A stretch of 24,668 nt of DNA from Aadella sp043822885 (GCA_043822885.1 JBDRBI010000028.1:1-24668), one strand, 5' to 3'. Shown: positions 7,108-14,946, numbered from the stretch's first letter. Program-made: numbers and translations. Notes: generated from the letters alone by a model not told the origin.

Positions 7108-8703
7108 CTATATAACCACTCTTACCTGTTTTACATCATTTATATCTTTGTACTTTTTAAGTTCTCTGATCACTTCTTTAGGGATCTCTGAATCGGCATT
7201 AAGTAAGCTTATTGCTTCTCCAGTTTTTTTATCCCGTCCGAAACTCATCTCAGCTATATTTATGCCGTGTTTTCCCAGTAACGTTCCAAGTTTGCCTACA
7301 ACACCGGGAACATCGTTATTGGAGACTACAAGCATATACCCATCCGGAATAGCTTCTACATAGTACTTATCCATTTTCACTATACGGGGTTCTTTATTAG
7401 CAAAAAGCGTTCCCATAATGAAATGTTTTTTTCTTCCCGTGTCAAATTCAATACTTATGAGATTAGCAAAGTCCGTTATCTTTGATGTTTTTTTCTCCGT
7501 TATTTTTATGCCTCGCTCTTTCGCTATCAAAAGAGCATTGACATAGTTCACTTCTTCTTCCAGTATAGGGTTAAATATCCCTTTAATAAGCGCGCGGGTC
7601 ACAGCGGCCGTATCCAATTCGGCTACTTCACCTATATACTGCACCGTTATTCCCCTTATCGGTTCTTCTATAAGCTGGGTCTGGATAGACCCCAATCGTT
7701 CGGCAAGGTTCACATATGGCTGGATATTCTTCAAGGTCGCTTCATCCATAGAAGGCATATTGACCGCGTTTCGGAACCCTCTTCCCAAAAGCGCGTCCGA
7801 AACGGATCTTGCCATATCTATCGCGACATTTACCTGAGCCTCGGCGGTCGACGCGCCCAGATGAGGCGTAGTTATCACCTTATCCATGTTCACAACAGGG
7901 CTGTCTTGAGGAGGTTTGGCCGAGGTCTCAAAAACATCTAAAGCGGCGCCGGCTACTTTTCCGGAATTAATGTTATCGGCCAAAGCTTTTTCGTCCACAA
8001 TACCGCCTCTTGCGGCATTGATGATACGCACACCCTTTTTCATCTTCTTGAAAGCTTTATCATCTAAAAGATGTTTAGTCTCTTCGGTAAGCGGTGTATG
8101 TATAGTTATAAAATCCGAATTTTTTAACAATGTATCCAGATCTACCGGTTCTATTTTAAGCGCTTTAGCTTTCTCTTCGGACAAAAACGGATCAAAAGCC
8201 ATTATTTTCATACCGAAACTTAGCGCGCGTTTAGCGAATTCGGTGCCGATACGTCCCATCCCGATTATGCCCAGGGTCTTGCTATACAATTCTACGCCTT
8301 CGAACTTCTTTCTGTCCCATTTTCCGGACTTGACCGATTGATTCGCCTGAGGTATGTTCCTGGAAAGAGAAAGCATAAGACTAAAAGCATGTTCGGCCGT
8401 AGAAATAGTGTTGCCGGCAGGCGCGTTCATTACCACGATACCTTTTTTTGACGCCGCTTCCACATCCACATTATCAAGACCCACGCCGGCTCTGCCTATA
8501 ACCTTTAATTTATCGGAGGCTTCTATGATCTTTTTTGTAACAGTGGTGCCTGACCTTATCACCAGAGCATCGTACCCTTTTATTTTTTTTACCAACTCGC
8601 TTTCAGAAAGTTTGAATACTTCATCGGTCTTTATTTTGTTGTCTTTAAATATTTTTACCCCCTCTTCCGAGAGAGGATCACTTATAAGTACCTTAATAGT
8701 CAT
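7108..8703 (-). CDS. serA: D-3-phosphoglycerate dehydrogenase, long form with ACT domain
   Basis: Oxidises 3-phosphoglycerate to 3-phosphohydroxypyruvate with NAD, the entry to serine synthesis. 531 residues, the long bacterial form. Substrate and NAD domains occupy about 1-315, with GIIGMGRIGTEF (nucleotide loop 148-153), NAARGG with Arg232, Glu259 in DVFET, and the TPHLGAST catalytic His281. An intervening domain runs about 320-450, and a C-terminal ACT domain about 453-531 (YMLVVSNNDVPGVVGKLGTL) suggests allosteric control, probably by serine. ATG start at 8703 with GAGGAGAG upstream. It follows the aminotransferase gene, so the first two serine-pathway steps are adjacent, separated by the largest tandem-heptad gap here. 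Confidence 0.97.
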   Translation of the reverse strand: MTIKVLISDPLSEEGVKIFKDNKIKTDEVFKLSESELVKKIKGYDALVIRSGTTVTKKIIEASDKLKVIGRAGVGLDNVDVEAASKKGIVVMNAPAGNTISTAEHAFSLMLSLSRNIPQANQSVKSGKWDRKKFEGVELYSKTLGIIGMGRIGTEFAKRALSFGMKIMAFDPFLSEEKAKALKIEPVDLDTLLKNSDFITIHTPLTEETKHLLDDKAFKKMKKGVRIINAARGGIVDEKALADNINSGKVAGAALDVFETSAKPPQDSPVVNMDKVITTPHLGASTAEAQVNVAIDMARSVSDALLGRGFRNAVNMPSMDEATLKNIQPYVNLAERLGSIQTQLIEEPIRGITVQYIGEVAELDTAAVTRALIKGIFNPILEEEVNYVNALLIAKERGIKITEKKTSKITDFANLISIEFDTGRKKHFIMGTLFANKEPRIVKMDKYYVEAIPDGYMLVVSNNDVPGVVGKLGTLLGKHGINIAEMSFGRDKKTGEAISLLNADSEIPKEVIRELKKYKDINDVKQVRVVI

Positions 8704-8719
8704 ATTTCTCTCCTCATTT

Positions 8720-8789
8720 AGTTCATAGTTATGAGTTCGTAGTTCGTAGTTTCTAGGGTATAGCGTTTAGGGTTCAGGGTTTAGTAAAG
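8720..8789. repeat. Ten AG-initial heptads in unbroken 7-bp register
   Basis: Ten consecutive 7-bp units, each beginning AG (starts 8720, 8727, and so on to 8783). Unit bodies drift gradually from the AGTTCGT type to the AGGGTTC type. Only the AG and the spacing are kept, so the array is not a simple recent slippage product. This is the left arm of a facing pair with 8801-8842. Confidence 0.9.
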
Positions 8790-8800
8790 GTGAGCTAGCC

Positions 8801-8885
8801 CTCTTCCCTATACCCTCAACGCTGAACCCTATATCCTCATTTTCTTCCTTCTCCCCTCTACCTTCTACTTTCTACCCTCTATCTT
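8801..8885. repeat. Twelve CT-initial heptads, inverted partner of 8720-8789
   Basis: Six units beginning CT from 8801 to 8842 (for example CTATACC, CTGAACC), one extra T, then six more from 8844 to 8885 (for example CTACCTT, CTACTTT). The first six read in reverse complement resemble the AGGGTTC-type units of the left arm. The two halves could pair into an imperfect hairpin over the 11-base centre 8790-8800. Confidence 0.9.
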
Positions 8886-8890
8886 CTTTT

Positions 8891-8925
8891 ACTGGTGACT
8901 AGGTGACTAGGTGACCTAGTGACTA
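8891..8925. repeat. AGGTGACT octad array
   Basis: Units of the GGTGACT-A type at 8-bp spacing (8894, 8902, 8910, 8918), the reverse-complement counterpart of the GTCACC arrays at 3156 and 23571. It is sandwiched between two CTACCYT heptad blocks. Confidence 0.8.
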
Positions 8926-8928
8926 TTT

Positions 8929-8970
8929 CTTCTTTCTACCTTCTACCCTCTACCCTCTATCTTCTATACT
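8929..8970. repeat. Six CT-initial heptads abutting the aminotransferase stop codon
   Basis: Units start at 8929, 8936, 8943, 8950, 8957 and 8964, for example CTACCTT and CTACCCT (twice, identical). The array stops 3 bp before the stop codon of the aminotransferase gene at 8974. It is the same unit family as 8858-8885. Confidence 0.88.
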
Positions 8971-8973
8971 AAC

Positions 8974-10104
8974 CTATCCCAAAAGCTCCTGCGCTTTGGC
9001 TACACCTTTTCCGAGTTCTACATCAAAACCTAATTGCTTGAGAACTATCTCGATCCCGGCTATAGCCGATATGGCATCATAACCGTCCATATACCCTAAA
9101 TGAGCTACTCTGAATATCTTACCTTTAAGCTCAGACTGACCGCCGGCTATTGTGATACCCTGTTCATCCCGCATCTTTTTAACCAGAGCGTTCCCGTCCA
9201 CTCCGTCAGGAACTTTCACCGACGTTACGGCATTCGACGGTCTTTTCGCGAATATCTCAAGCCCCATGGCTTTTATCGCTTCGCGCGTCGCATTCGCCAA
9301 TCGGGCATGCCGCGCTAAAACATTCTCCAGACCTTCTTCGAGCACCATATCAAGAACGCTGTCAAGCCCCATGATAAGGGATACCGCCGGTGTCCAGGCC
9401 GTATCATTTTTAAGATAAGCTTTTTGCGCGGCCTTAAGATCGAAATAGTATTTCGGGAGATCGGATCTTTCTATAAGCTTACAGGCTTTATCGCTTAAAC
9501 TTAAAAACGCCAAGCCCGGTGGGAGCATAAAGCCTTTCTGTGAACCTGATACCACAACATCAACGCCCCACTCATCTTGTTTAAGTTCATCGGCCATCAG
9601 ACCGCTTATAGCGTCCACGACAAGTACCGCGTCGGTTTTCGATACGACATCGGCGATACCCTTTATGTCATTGGCGACACCGGTAGAAGTTTCGCATAAA
9701 GTGGCGTATACTGCTTTTATCCCGGGCTCTTTTTTAAGGAACGCCGCCACTTTTGACGGTTCAGCGCTTTCGCCCCATGTGACATCGTATTCTACCGCTT
9801 CCACCCCGTATGCCCCGCATATTTCACCGAAACGTTCTCCGAATTTACCGCCTTTAATGACCAAAGCCTTATCTCCTTTGGAAAGAAGGTTTATGACCGA
9901 GGTTTCCATAGCCCCGGTTCCGCTGGAAGCGAAAATAAGCACGGGATTCTTGGTCTTAAAAACTTCTTTCAGTTTTCCGTTTACTTTCTTCAAAACGCTT
10001 TGGAACTGAGGGGTCCGATGATGTATGATCGTATCCGCCATCTTCAAAAGAACTTTTTCGGGCACCGGGGTCGGCCCCGGCGACATCAATCTATATTTGT
10101 TCAT
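8974..10104 (-). CDS. Class V PLP aminotransferase, probable phosphoserine aminotransferase
   Basis: 376-residue fold-type I PLP enzyme of the alanine-glyoxylate / serine-pyruvate aminotransferase group. Visible: SPGPTPVPEKVL at 8-19, PLP phosphate segment SSGTGAMET (60-68), Asp164 in VVDAISG, and the Schiff-base Lys190 in SGSQKGF. It is followed directly by serA. In Thermotoga-like bacteria and archaea without classical serC, this family is thought to supply the phosphohydroxypyruvate-to-phosphoserine step. The role here is therefore inferred from context; serine-glyoxylate or alanine-glyoxylate activity is possible. ATG start at 10104 with GGAAG about 6 bases upstream. No gene symbol is given because family and function need not coincide. 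Confidence 0.88.
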   Translation of the reverse strand: MNKYRLMSPGPTPVPEKVLLKMADTIIHHRTPQFQSVLKKVNGKLKEVFKTKNPVLIFASSGTGAMETSVINLLSKGDKALVIKGGKFGERFGEICGAYGVEAVEYDVTWGESAEPSKVAAFLKKEPGIKAVYATLCETSTGVANDIKGIADVVSKTDAVLVVDAISGLMADELKQDEWGVDVVVSGSQKGFMLPPGLAFLSLSDKACKLIERSDLPKYYFDLKAAQKAYLKNDTAWTPAVSLIMGLDSVLDMVLEEGLENVLARHARLANATREAIKAMGLEIFAKRPSNAVTSVKVPDGVDGNALVKKMRDEQGITIAGGQSELKGKIFRVAHLGYMDGYDAISAIAGIEIVLKQLGFDVELGKGVAKAQELLG

Positions 10105-10171
10105 ATTACACTTCCTTTCCTTGTCCTTGTTTCAATATCTTTTTTTTGTAATAAATCAGCTCACATAAATT

Positions 10172-10258
10172 GCATAGTGCAAAGAGCATGGCGCATAGCA
10201 TTATTTGTGACCCGCCTGCCCTGTACCCTATGCCCTGTGCCCTCTGCCCTATGCGCTT
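10172..10258. repeat. Facing GCATAGN and TGCCCTN heptad arrays (clpP-aminotransferase gap)
   Basis: Left arm: four units at 10172-10199 (GCATAGT, GCATAGC type). Right arm: six units at 10217-10258 (TGCCCTG, TGCCCTA type). The right arm in reverse complement is CATAGGG-like, so the arms are inverted relatives around a 17-bp centre. The same pair of families recurs at 21123-21266. Confidence 0.88.
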
Positions 10259-10280
10259 ATTAAGCAAGCTAAACTACTAC
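10245..10280. repeat. Shortened copy of the post-stop element, after clpP
   Basis: Shares TGCCCTATGCGCTT and AAGCTAAACTACTAC with the 54-bp repeats at 18151 and 19232 but lacks about 10 bases of the central hairpin. It ends one base before the clpP stop codon, so on the gene strand it begins immediately after clpP. Confidence 0.75.
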
Positions 10281-10281
10281 A

Positions 10282-10869
10282 TCATTTCCCGGCGGTCTCG
10301 ACAACATGATCCACCAAACCGTACTCTTTCGCTTCTTTTGCGCTCATGAAATAATCTCTATCAGTATCGGTCTTTATGCGCTCCAAAGATTGCCCGGTAT
10401 GTTTTACAAGAATACTTTCAAGCTGTTCTTTCATCCTCGATATTTCTTTGGCCTGGATATTTATATCCGTAGCCGCGCCCTGTGCCCCGCCCCATGGCTG
10501 ATGCACCATTATACGGGAGTAAGGAAGCGCGTAGCGTTTCCCTTTAGTGCCGGCCGCGAGAAGCACCGCTCCCATGCTTGAAGCCTGTCCGACGCAATAA
10601 GTATTAACATTGGGTTTTACGAACTGCATTGTATCGTATATTGATAAACCGCTGGTAACATTTCCGCCGGGCGTATTTATATAAACATTGATGTCCTTTT
10701 CGGGATCTTCCATCTGCAAGTATAAAAGTTCCGCGACGACTATATTAGCGACATTGTCGTCTATGGCGCACCCTATAAAAATGATCCTGTCCTTTAACAG
10801 ACGGGAATATATGTCATATGCTCTTTCATTCCTGCCGTCTTTTTCGATAACCATGGGTATTATGTTCAT
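10282..10869 (-). CDS. clpP: ATP-dependent Clp protease proteolytic subunit
   Basis: Serine peptidase subunit that forms the tetradecameric chamber working with ClpX/ClpA-type unfoldases. 195 residues. The catalytic triad is visible: Ser98 in GQASSMGA, His123 in MVHQPWGG, Asp172 in TDRDYFMS. The start is ATG at 10869, with AGGAGG six bases upstream. An in-frame GTG at 10875 would place the ribosome site directly against the start, so I reject it. It follows tig, the common tig-clpP order. No clpX follows here; instead a repeat gap and the aminotransferase gene. The tig-clpP gap is 329 bp, unusually long for this pair. Confidence 0.97.
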   Translation of the reverse strand: MNIIPMVIEKDGRNERAYDIYSRLLKDRIIFIGCAIDDNVANIVVAELLYLQMEDPEKDINVYINTPGGNVTSGLSIYDTMQFVKPNVNTYCVGQASSMGAVLLAAGTKGKRYALPYSRIMVHQPWGGAQGAATDINIQAKEISRMKEQLESILVKHTGQSLERIKTDTDRDYFMSAKEAKEYGLVDHVVETAGK

Positions 10870-11198
10870 CCCCACCCTCCTTGTTGTTATAATTTAACTT
10901 GCATAGTCAGCATAGCGCATGACAAGACTCGTAAAGAGTCGAAAGTCTAAAGTCTTAAAGTCAAAGGTCTAAAGTTCAGAGTTCGGAGTTCGGAGTGATT
11001 GACCGATACGCTATTTTTCACTTTTAATTCGTGCGTCAGTCAATCTTAAAACCTTTCAACTTTTTAACTTTTTAACTTTTAAACTGCCCTCCCCTCTACC
11101 TTCTAACTTCTATTATGCCTATGTCCCATGCTCTATGCCCTGCCTGCCCCGGCGATCAGATTTCGAAGAAATCTGCTGGGGTGCGCTTTCTCCGCAAG
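10870..11198. repeat. 329-bp tig-clpP gap filled with nested inverted heptad arrays
   Basis: No gene seen. In order: GCATAG units (10901-10923); AAAGTCT to GGAGTTC units (10942-10998, eight units with one extra base); a GATTGAC...GTCAATC inverted pair (10998-11045); CTTTTTAA octads (11053-11083); CTACCTT units (11096-11116); CTCTATG-type units in continuous register (11117-11144); then a GAAATCTG hairpin. The outer GCATAG units face the CTATG units and the inner AAGT units face the ACTTT units, so the gap is symmetrically nested. Confidence 0.88.
11147..11181. repeat. TTCGAAGAA-centred hairpin downstream of tig
   Basis: CAGATTTC (11157-11164), loop GAA, GAAATCTG (11168-11175), with outer CCCC/GGGG. 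Relatives lie at 16614-16645 and 23599-23624. It sits 18 bp after the tig stop on the gene strand. No T-run follows, so terminator function is unproven. Confidence 0.8.
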
Positions 11199-12473
11199 CT
11201 ATTCTTTCACACTAATAACAGCTTCTTTAACCAGAAAATCCAGAGTTTTATCTTCTCTCAACTGCTCTTTAAGTCCTTCGGTAAGGTCGTTCTCGTTATA
11301 ATATTTTTTTACGCTTTCGACGTCCTGGTTATACGATAAGGCCAGATTTTTCAGCCAATCGTTCAGTTCTTCTTCTTCCGTCTCTATCTTTTCTTTTTTC
11401 GCTATTTCATTCAGAATAAAGTACACTCTTACTTTATTCTCCGCTTCTTTCCGCAGAGTCTCTTTTAGATCGTTCTTATGCTTGTCTATTTCGCCTTTTC
11501 CTACGCCTTTTTGTATAAGTTCGTTCTCGGCCCTATCCAAAAGCACTTTGAGCTGTCTCGTTACCATAGAATGAGGCAGGTCAAATTTATGCTTTTCTAT
11601 AAGTTGTTTCATTATCTGATTTTTCATGCCGACTTTCTCGTTGGCATTTTTTCTATCTCTGAGCTGGGTGCCGATCTCGTCCTTTACTTCTTTCATTGTC
11701 TCTTTCCCCAGCTTTTTAGCGAACTCGTCATTGACTTCAGGCAGTTTTTTCTCTTTGACCTTTTTTACCTTTACATGAAAGACGGCTTTTTTGCCGGCAT
11801 ATTTTGTGTCAGGATAATTTTCGGGAAGGTCAGCTTCTATATCTTTCTCATCCAGCGGTTTAAGACCGCATAACTCTTCTCCTATACCCAGTAAAGAAAC
11901 CTCTTTGTCTACTTCTATCCACATATTCTCGCGTTTTTTAGATATTATTTCCCCGTTTATGGAGGTCTCTACGTCACATATTCCGAAATCTCCTTTTTTT
12001 AGTTCTCTGTCTACCTCCGCGAATTCGGCGTGTATATTGATCACGGACTTTAGCGCTTCCTCTATTTCCTTGTCAGAAACTTCGATCTTTTTAGTTTCTA
12101 CCTTGATCCCTTTGTATTTGCGAAGATCTATTTCGGGATGTATGTCGACTCTTGCTTTGAAAGTCATTTTTCCGCTTAAACTCAAATTGATGTCAAAAAG
12201 CTCAGGATAACTTAGAGGGTCCATATCATGTTCTTTTAACGCTTCTTGATACGCCTCAGGGACCAGACTGCGTTTTACTTCTTCCATCGCGTCGTTATTG
12301 TACCTCTTTTTTATCATATCAAGCGGAGCTTTTCCCGCTCGAAATCCCGGGATCTGAGCTGTTTTTTTTATATCCTCGATCACCTCATTGTAGACGTTCT
12401 CAACGGCTTCCTTAGACACCTCGATATCCAACTCCCTGGCTGTACCTTCTAGTTTTTTTACTTTAATCTTCAT
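11199..12473 (-). CDS. tig: Trigger factor (ribosome-bound chaperone and prolyl isomerase)
   Basis: Binds at the ribosome exit tunnel and folds nascent chains. 424 residues, normal length. The N-terminal ribosome-binding domain carries the signature GFRAGKAP near residues 43-50. A central FKBP-type domain follows (about 150-245, KKGDFGICDVE). A helical C-terminal chaperone domain (about 255-420) is rich in Lys and Glu. ATG start at 12473; an AAGG lies about 12 bases upstream, so initiation may be weak. The TAG stop (11199-11201) lies in a word shared with the post-stop repeat element (AAGCTA on the plus strand). It is followed by clpP, a frequent functional pairing. Confidence 0.96.
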   Translation of the reverse strand: MKIKVKKLEGTARELDIEVSKEAVENVYNEVIEDIKKTAQIPGFRAGKAPLDMIKKRYNNDAMEEVKRSLVPEAYQEALKEHDMDPLSYPELFDINLSLSGKMTFKARVDIHPEIDLRKYKGIKVETKKIEVSDKEIEEALKSVINIHAEFAEVDRELKKGDFGICDVETSINGEIISKKRENMWIEVDKEVSLLGIGEELCGLKPLDEKDIEADLPENYPDTKYAGKKAVFHVKVKKVKEKKLPEVNDEFAKKLGKETMKEVKDEIGTQLRDRKNANEKVGMKNQIMKQLIEKHKFDLPHSMVTRQLKVLLDRAENELIQKGVGKGEIDKHKNDLKETLRKEAENKVRVYFILNEIAKKEKIETEEEELNDWLKNLALSYNQDVESVKKYYNENDLTEGLKEQLREDKTLDFLVKEAVISVKE

Positions 12474-12500
12474 TTCTTATCGTTACCTTTCGCTTTATAA

Positions 12501-12583
12501 GTTGGGAGTCAGAAGTTCAGAGTCGAGAGAAATAATATAAAAATGGTCACCCAACTCCCAACTCCTAACTCATAACTCAATAC
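12501..12583. repeat. Facing GTNNNNA and TCNNAAC heptad arrays (hpf-tig gap)
   Basis: Left arm: four units in register at 12501-12528 (GTTGGGA, GTCAGAA and relatives). Right arm: five units at 12549-12583 (ACCCAAC, TCCCAAC, TCCTAAC type). The first left unit GTTGGGA is the exact reverse complement of the right unit TCCCAAC. The array ends 5 bp from the hpf stop codon. Confidence 0.9.
12534..12561 (-). promoter_or_regulatory. Possible promoter for tig inside the heptad array
   Basis: Minus strand: -10 TATATT (12534-12539), 16-bp spacer, -35 TTGGGA (12556-12561, four of six consensus bases). The -35 is supplied by a heptad unit. A weak call; TATATT is common in AT-rich spacers. Confidence 0.35.
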
Positions 12584-12588
12584 TACAA

Positions 12589-13140
12589 TTAAAAATTGGG
12601 TTCTATAACGCCGTAATTCCCGTCTTTTCTCTTGTATATGACGTTAGCTTCACCCGTATCGGCATTTTTGAACATTATGAACTGTTTATCCGTAAGTTCC
12701 ATCTTAAGTTTCGCTTCGGATGGAAGCATAGGTTTCTCGGCAAAGAGGTCAGTTTTTATGATCTCCCCGGAAAATTCCAAAGGTTCAAGCTCCATCTCCG
12801 CTTTTCTAAAACGATTTACAGGTGAAAATACTCTGTCCATTACGCTCTTTCTTCTCTGGGAAAGAGCTCTTCCTCTTAATCTGTTCAACTGCTTCTTTAC
12901 GCTATCCGCGGCGTTATCTATCGAAGCGTACATATCGGGAGTGCTTTCTTTGGCAATAACCCTATTCCTTTTAAGATGAAGTATTATCTCCGCTATCTTT
13001 CTTGTCTTTTCTTCCCCCAGAATTACTTCACATCTGTATATCCTCTTATAAAGGCGTTCTAATTTTTCCGCTTTCTTTCTCATATAATTTTTCAAAGAAT
13101 CATCAAGCTCCATATTTCTGCCGGTAATGGTTATATTCAC
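12589..13140 (-). CDS. hpf: Ribosome hibernation promoting factor, long form
   Basis: Long HPF inactivates ribosomes by promoting 100S dimers in slow growth. 183 residues from the preferred start: an S30AE/RaiA N-terminal domain (about 1-100, VNITITGRNMELDDSLKNY) and a C-terminal dimerisation domain (about 125-183, KPMLPSEAKLKMELTDKQF and FKNADTGEANVIYKRKDG). The GTG at 13140 has AGAGGTGA upstream at good spacing; the longer frame from the GTG at 13176 adds 12 residues without family similarity that I recognise. A strong promoter lies 70 bp upstream. It follows lptB, as in the proteobacterial lptB-rpoN-hpf order, but no rpoN lies between here. Confidence 0.93.
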   Translation of the reverse strand: MNITITGRNMELDDSLKNYMRKKAEKLERLYKRIYRCEVILGEEKTRKIAEIILHLKRNRVIAKESTPDMYASIDNAADSVKKQLNRLRGRALSQRRKSVMDRVFSPVNRFRKAEMELEPLEFSGEIIKTDLFAEKPMLPSEAKLKMELTDKQFIMFKNADTGEANVIYKRKDGNYGVIEPNF

Positions 13141-13210
13141 TTTGAGATCACCTCTTTCTGTGTTGTCTAATTCCACTATATACTAAAAACAAAGGCATAG
13201 AAGAACATTC

Positions 13211-13239
13211 AATATACCACTAAGCCTACCCTTTTTCAA
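13211..13239 (-). promoter_or_regulatory. Sigma70-like promoter for hpf
   Basis: Minus strand: -35 TTGAAA (13234-13239), 17-bp spacer, -10 TATATT (13211-13216), about 70 bases before the hpf start. Five of six consensus bases in each box. Confidence 0.7.
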
Positions 13240-13273
13240 CTATTTTGGAGATCCTCGAAACCCCTCCCCTAAT

Positions 13274-13301
13274 CATACATTACACATCACACATTACACA
13301 T
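13274..13301. repeat. TACACAT heptad array touching the lptB end
   Basis: Four units ending ACAT (for example TACACAT twice, CACACAT) in exact 7-bp register, 2 bp from the lptB stop codon at 13304. No facing arm is seen in this gap. Confidence 0.85.
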
Positions 13302-13303
13302 TT

Positions 13304-14026
13304 TTACATCGAGAACCTTTCCCCTAGATATATTTCCTTTGCTTTCGGATCGTTTATTAATTCTTCCTTTTTCCCGGATATAAGCACCTTGCCTTCGTAC
13401 ATTATATAGGACCTATCCGTTATAGTAAGGGTTTCTCTTACGTTATGATCCGTAAGCAATATCCCCAGGCCCATATCTTTCAATTCCCTGATAACTTCCT
13501 GACAATCATATACCGCTATAGGGTCTATTCCGCTGAACGGCTCATCCAGAAGGATGAACATAGGGTTCGTGACCAAAGTTCTGGTTATCTCAAGCCGTCT
13601 TCTCTCCCCTCCGGATAATGTATAAGCTTTATTTTTTCGGAGATGCGATATCTTCAGCTGATTAAGAAGATTATCCAGCTGACATTGTCTTTCTTTTTTT
13701 GAAAAACCCAATGTCTCCATAATGGCCATGATATTTTCTTCTACCGTCAATTGCCGGAATATAGAAGGTTCCTGCGAAAGGTATCCTATCCCGGAACGCG
13801 CCCTCTGGTGTATAGGAAGTTTAGTGATGTCTTTTTTATCAAAAATAACATGACCGGAATCGGGTCTTATTATTCCCGTTACCATATAGAAAGTAGTGGT
13901 TTTTCCCGCCCCGTTAGGGCCAAGAAGCCCTACGACTTCGCCTCTTCTTACGTTTATGCTTACGCCCTTTACTACGCTTCTACCGCCGTATTGTTTAACC
14001 AGGTCCCGAGTTTCCAGTAAATGCAT
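13304..14026 (-). CDS. lptB: LPS export system ATP-binding protein LptB
   Basis: Cytosolic ATPase of the LptB2FGC transporter that extracts LPS from the inner membrane. 240 residues. Walker A GPNGAGKTT (36-44), ABC signature LSGGERRRLE, Walker B FILLDEPFSGIDP and the H-loop LLTDHNV are all intact. The short length and strong match to YhbG/LptB-type ATPases, plus the LptC/LptA-like gene just upstream, separate it from general ABC ATPases such as LivG/LivF. ATG start at 14026; GGAG lies about 11 bases upstream. lptF and lptG are not in this window. Confidence 0.95.
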   Translation of the reverse strand: MHLLETRDLVKQYGGRSVVKGVSINVRRGEVVGLLGPNGAGKTTTFYMVTGIIRPDSGHVIFDKKDITKLPIHQRARSGIGYLSQEPSIFRQLTVEENIMAIMETLGFSKKERQCQLDNLLNQLKISHLRKNKAYTLSGGERRRLEITRTLVTNPMFILLDEPFSGIDPIAVYDCQEVIRELKDMGLGILLTDHNVRETLTITDRSYIMYEGKVLISGKKEELINDPKAKEIYLGERFSM

Positions 14027-14079
14027 CCTCTATCATCTCCTTTTATAGGGGAATTCCAGTCTGAGCCCAACTCACCGGC

Positions 14080-14946
14080 TCATCCGCCAAGCCCTTCCAG
14101 TTTCTCTATTTCCTCAGGATCTATTATGATCCTTGGTCTTCCTAAAAGTTTGGCGCTTTTTGTGCTTTCTGTGTATATCGCTTTCTCACTTATAGTGTAA
14201 CTTCTTCCTTTTTTAGTTTTGACATTACCTTCAGCTACAACACGTGTGAGCTTTTCGGTATCAGCGTCAAATTCAACGGTAAGCATATCCGAAAAAAGCT
14301 TACCGTCTTTGTCTTCCACTTTCACATTGTTTTTGAATACCGCTACATGAGCGTTATAGTCTATTTCTAGGGGGCCGTCACATATTATCGTTGTATCCGG
14401 TTTCATCTCCACCGTAACATCTTTCCTTAAGATCGCGTACATGGTGTCAGAATTTGCCATACCGCCCTTACCTACGGCATTTAGTCCGTCTCTGTTTATG
14501 TTGACCATATCATCCGTGGATATTTCTTTCGTGTTCTGCGACCATTTTGCTTTCTCTGTAGTTAAAGTGAGGCCATCATCCGAACTCACATTAACGTTTC
14601 CGACAAGCTCTACTTCTCCTCTGCCTTTGCTGTATATTCCTTTGTCGGAAGTCAGCACGACCACAGTGTTGTCGCCATACGCGACCGCGCCCATGTCATC
14701 GAGATATATGTCGTCCCCCACGATATCCGCCGATTTGCCTTCCAAATGCCATTGTCTCACACCGTTAGGATTGCGTCCGTCTATAGAAAAAGATAAAACT
14801 TTTTGTTCCAGATCGGTGCCCGTTTTTTTCTTTTCTTCTGCTTGTGCTTTTTCTTCTATATTTTCTTCTTTATGAGAATCCGTCCTAAAAAAAATTATGA
14901 CAGTTAAACACAAGAACAAAAATATTCCCACTATCTTCTTCACCAT
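14080..14946 (-). CDS. LptC-LptA fusion-like LPS transport protein
   Basis: 288 residues: a short cytosolic N-terminus and one membrane segment (about 4-20, VGIFLFLCLTVIIFF), a charged linker (22-48), an LptC-like beta domain (about 50-180) and a second OstA/LptA-like domain (about 188-275). Repeating patterns such as EVELVGNVNV, VTVEMKPDTTIICDG, ADTEKLTRVVAEGNVKTKKG and AKLLGRPRII are typical of jellyroll strands in the Lpt bridge. Classical LptC is near 190 residues. The start at 14946 has GGGAG upstream at correct spacing; the longer frame from 15012 overlaps lpxL and is rejected. It lies between lpxL and lptB, so a role in LPS transport is very likely. Whether a separate LptA exists elsewhere is unknown. 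Confidence 0.85.
   Translation of the reverse strand: MVKKIVGIFLFLCLTVIIFFRTDSHKEENIEEKAQAEEKKKTGTDLEQKVLSFSIDGRNPNGVRQWHLEGKSADIVGDDIYLDDMGAVAYGDNTVVVLTSDKGIYSKGRGEVELVGNVNVSSDDGLTLTTEKAKWSQNTKEISTDDMVNINRDGLNAVGKGGMANSDTMYAILRKDVTVEMKPDTTIICDGPLEIDYNAHVAVFKNNVKVEDKDGKLFSDMLTVEFDADTEKLTRVVAEGNVKTKKGRSYTISEKAIYTESTKSAKLLGRPRIIIDPEEIEKLEGLGG

Noticed and set aside
10105..10171. Promoter for the aminotransferase gene
   Set aside because: AT-rich sequence with GATATT but no acceptable -35 at proper spacing.
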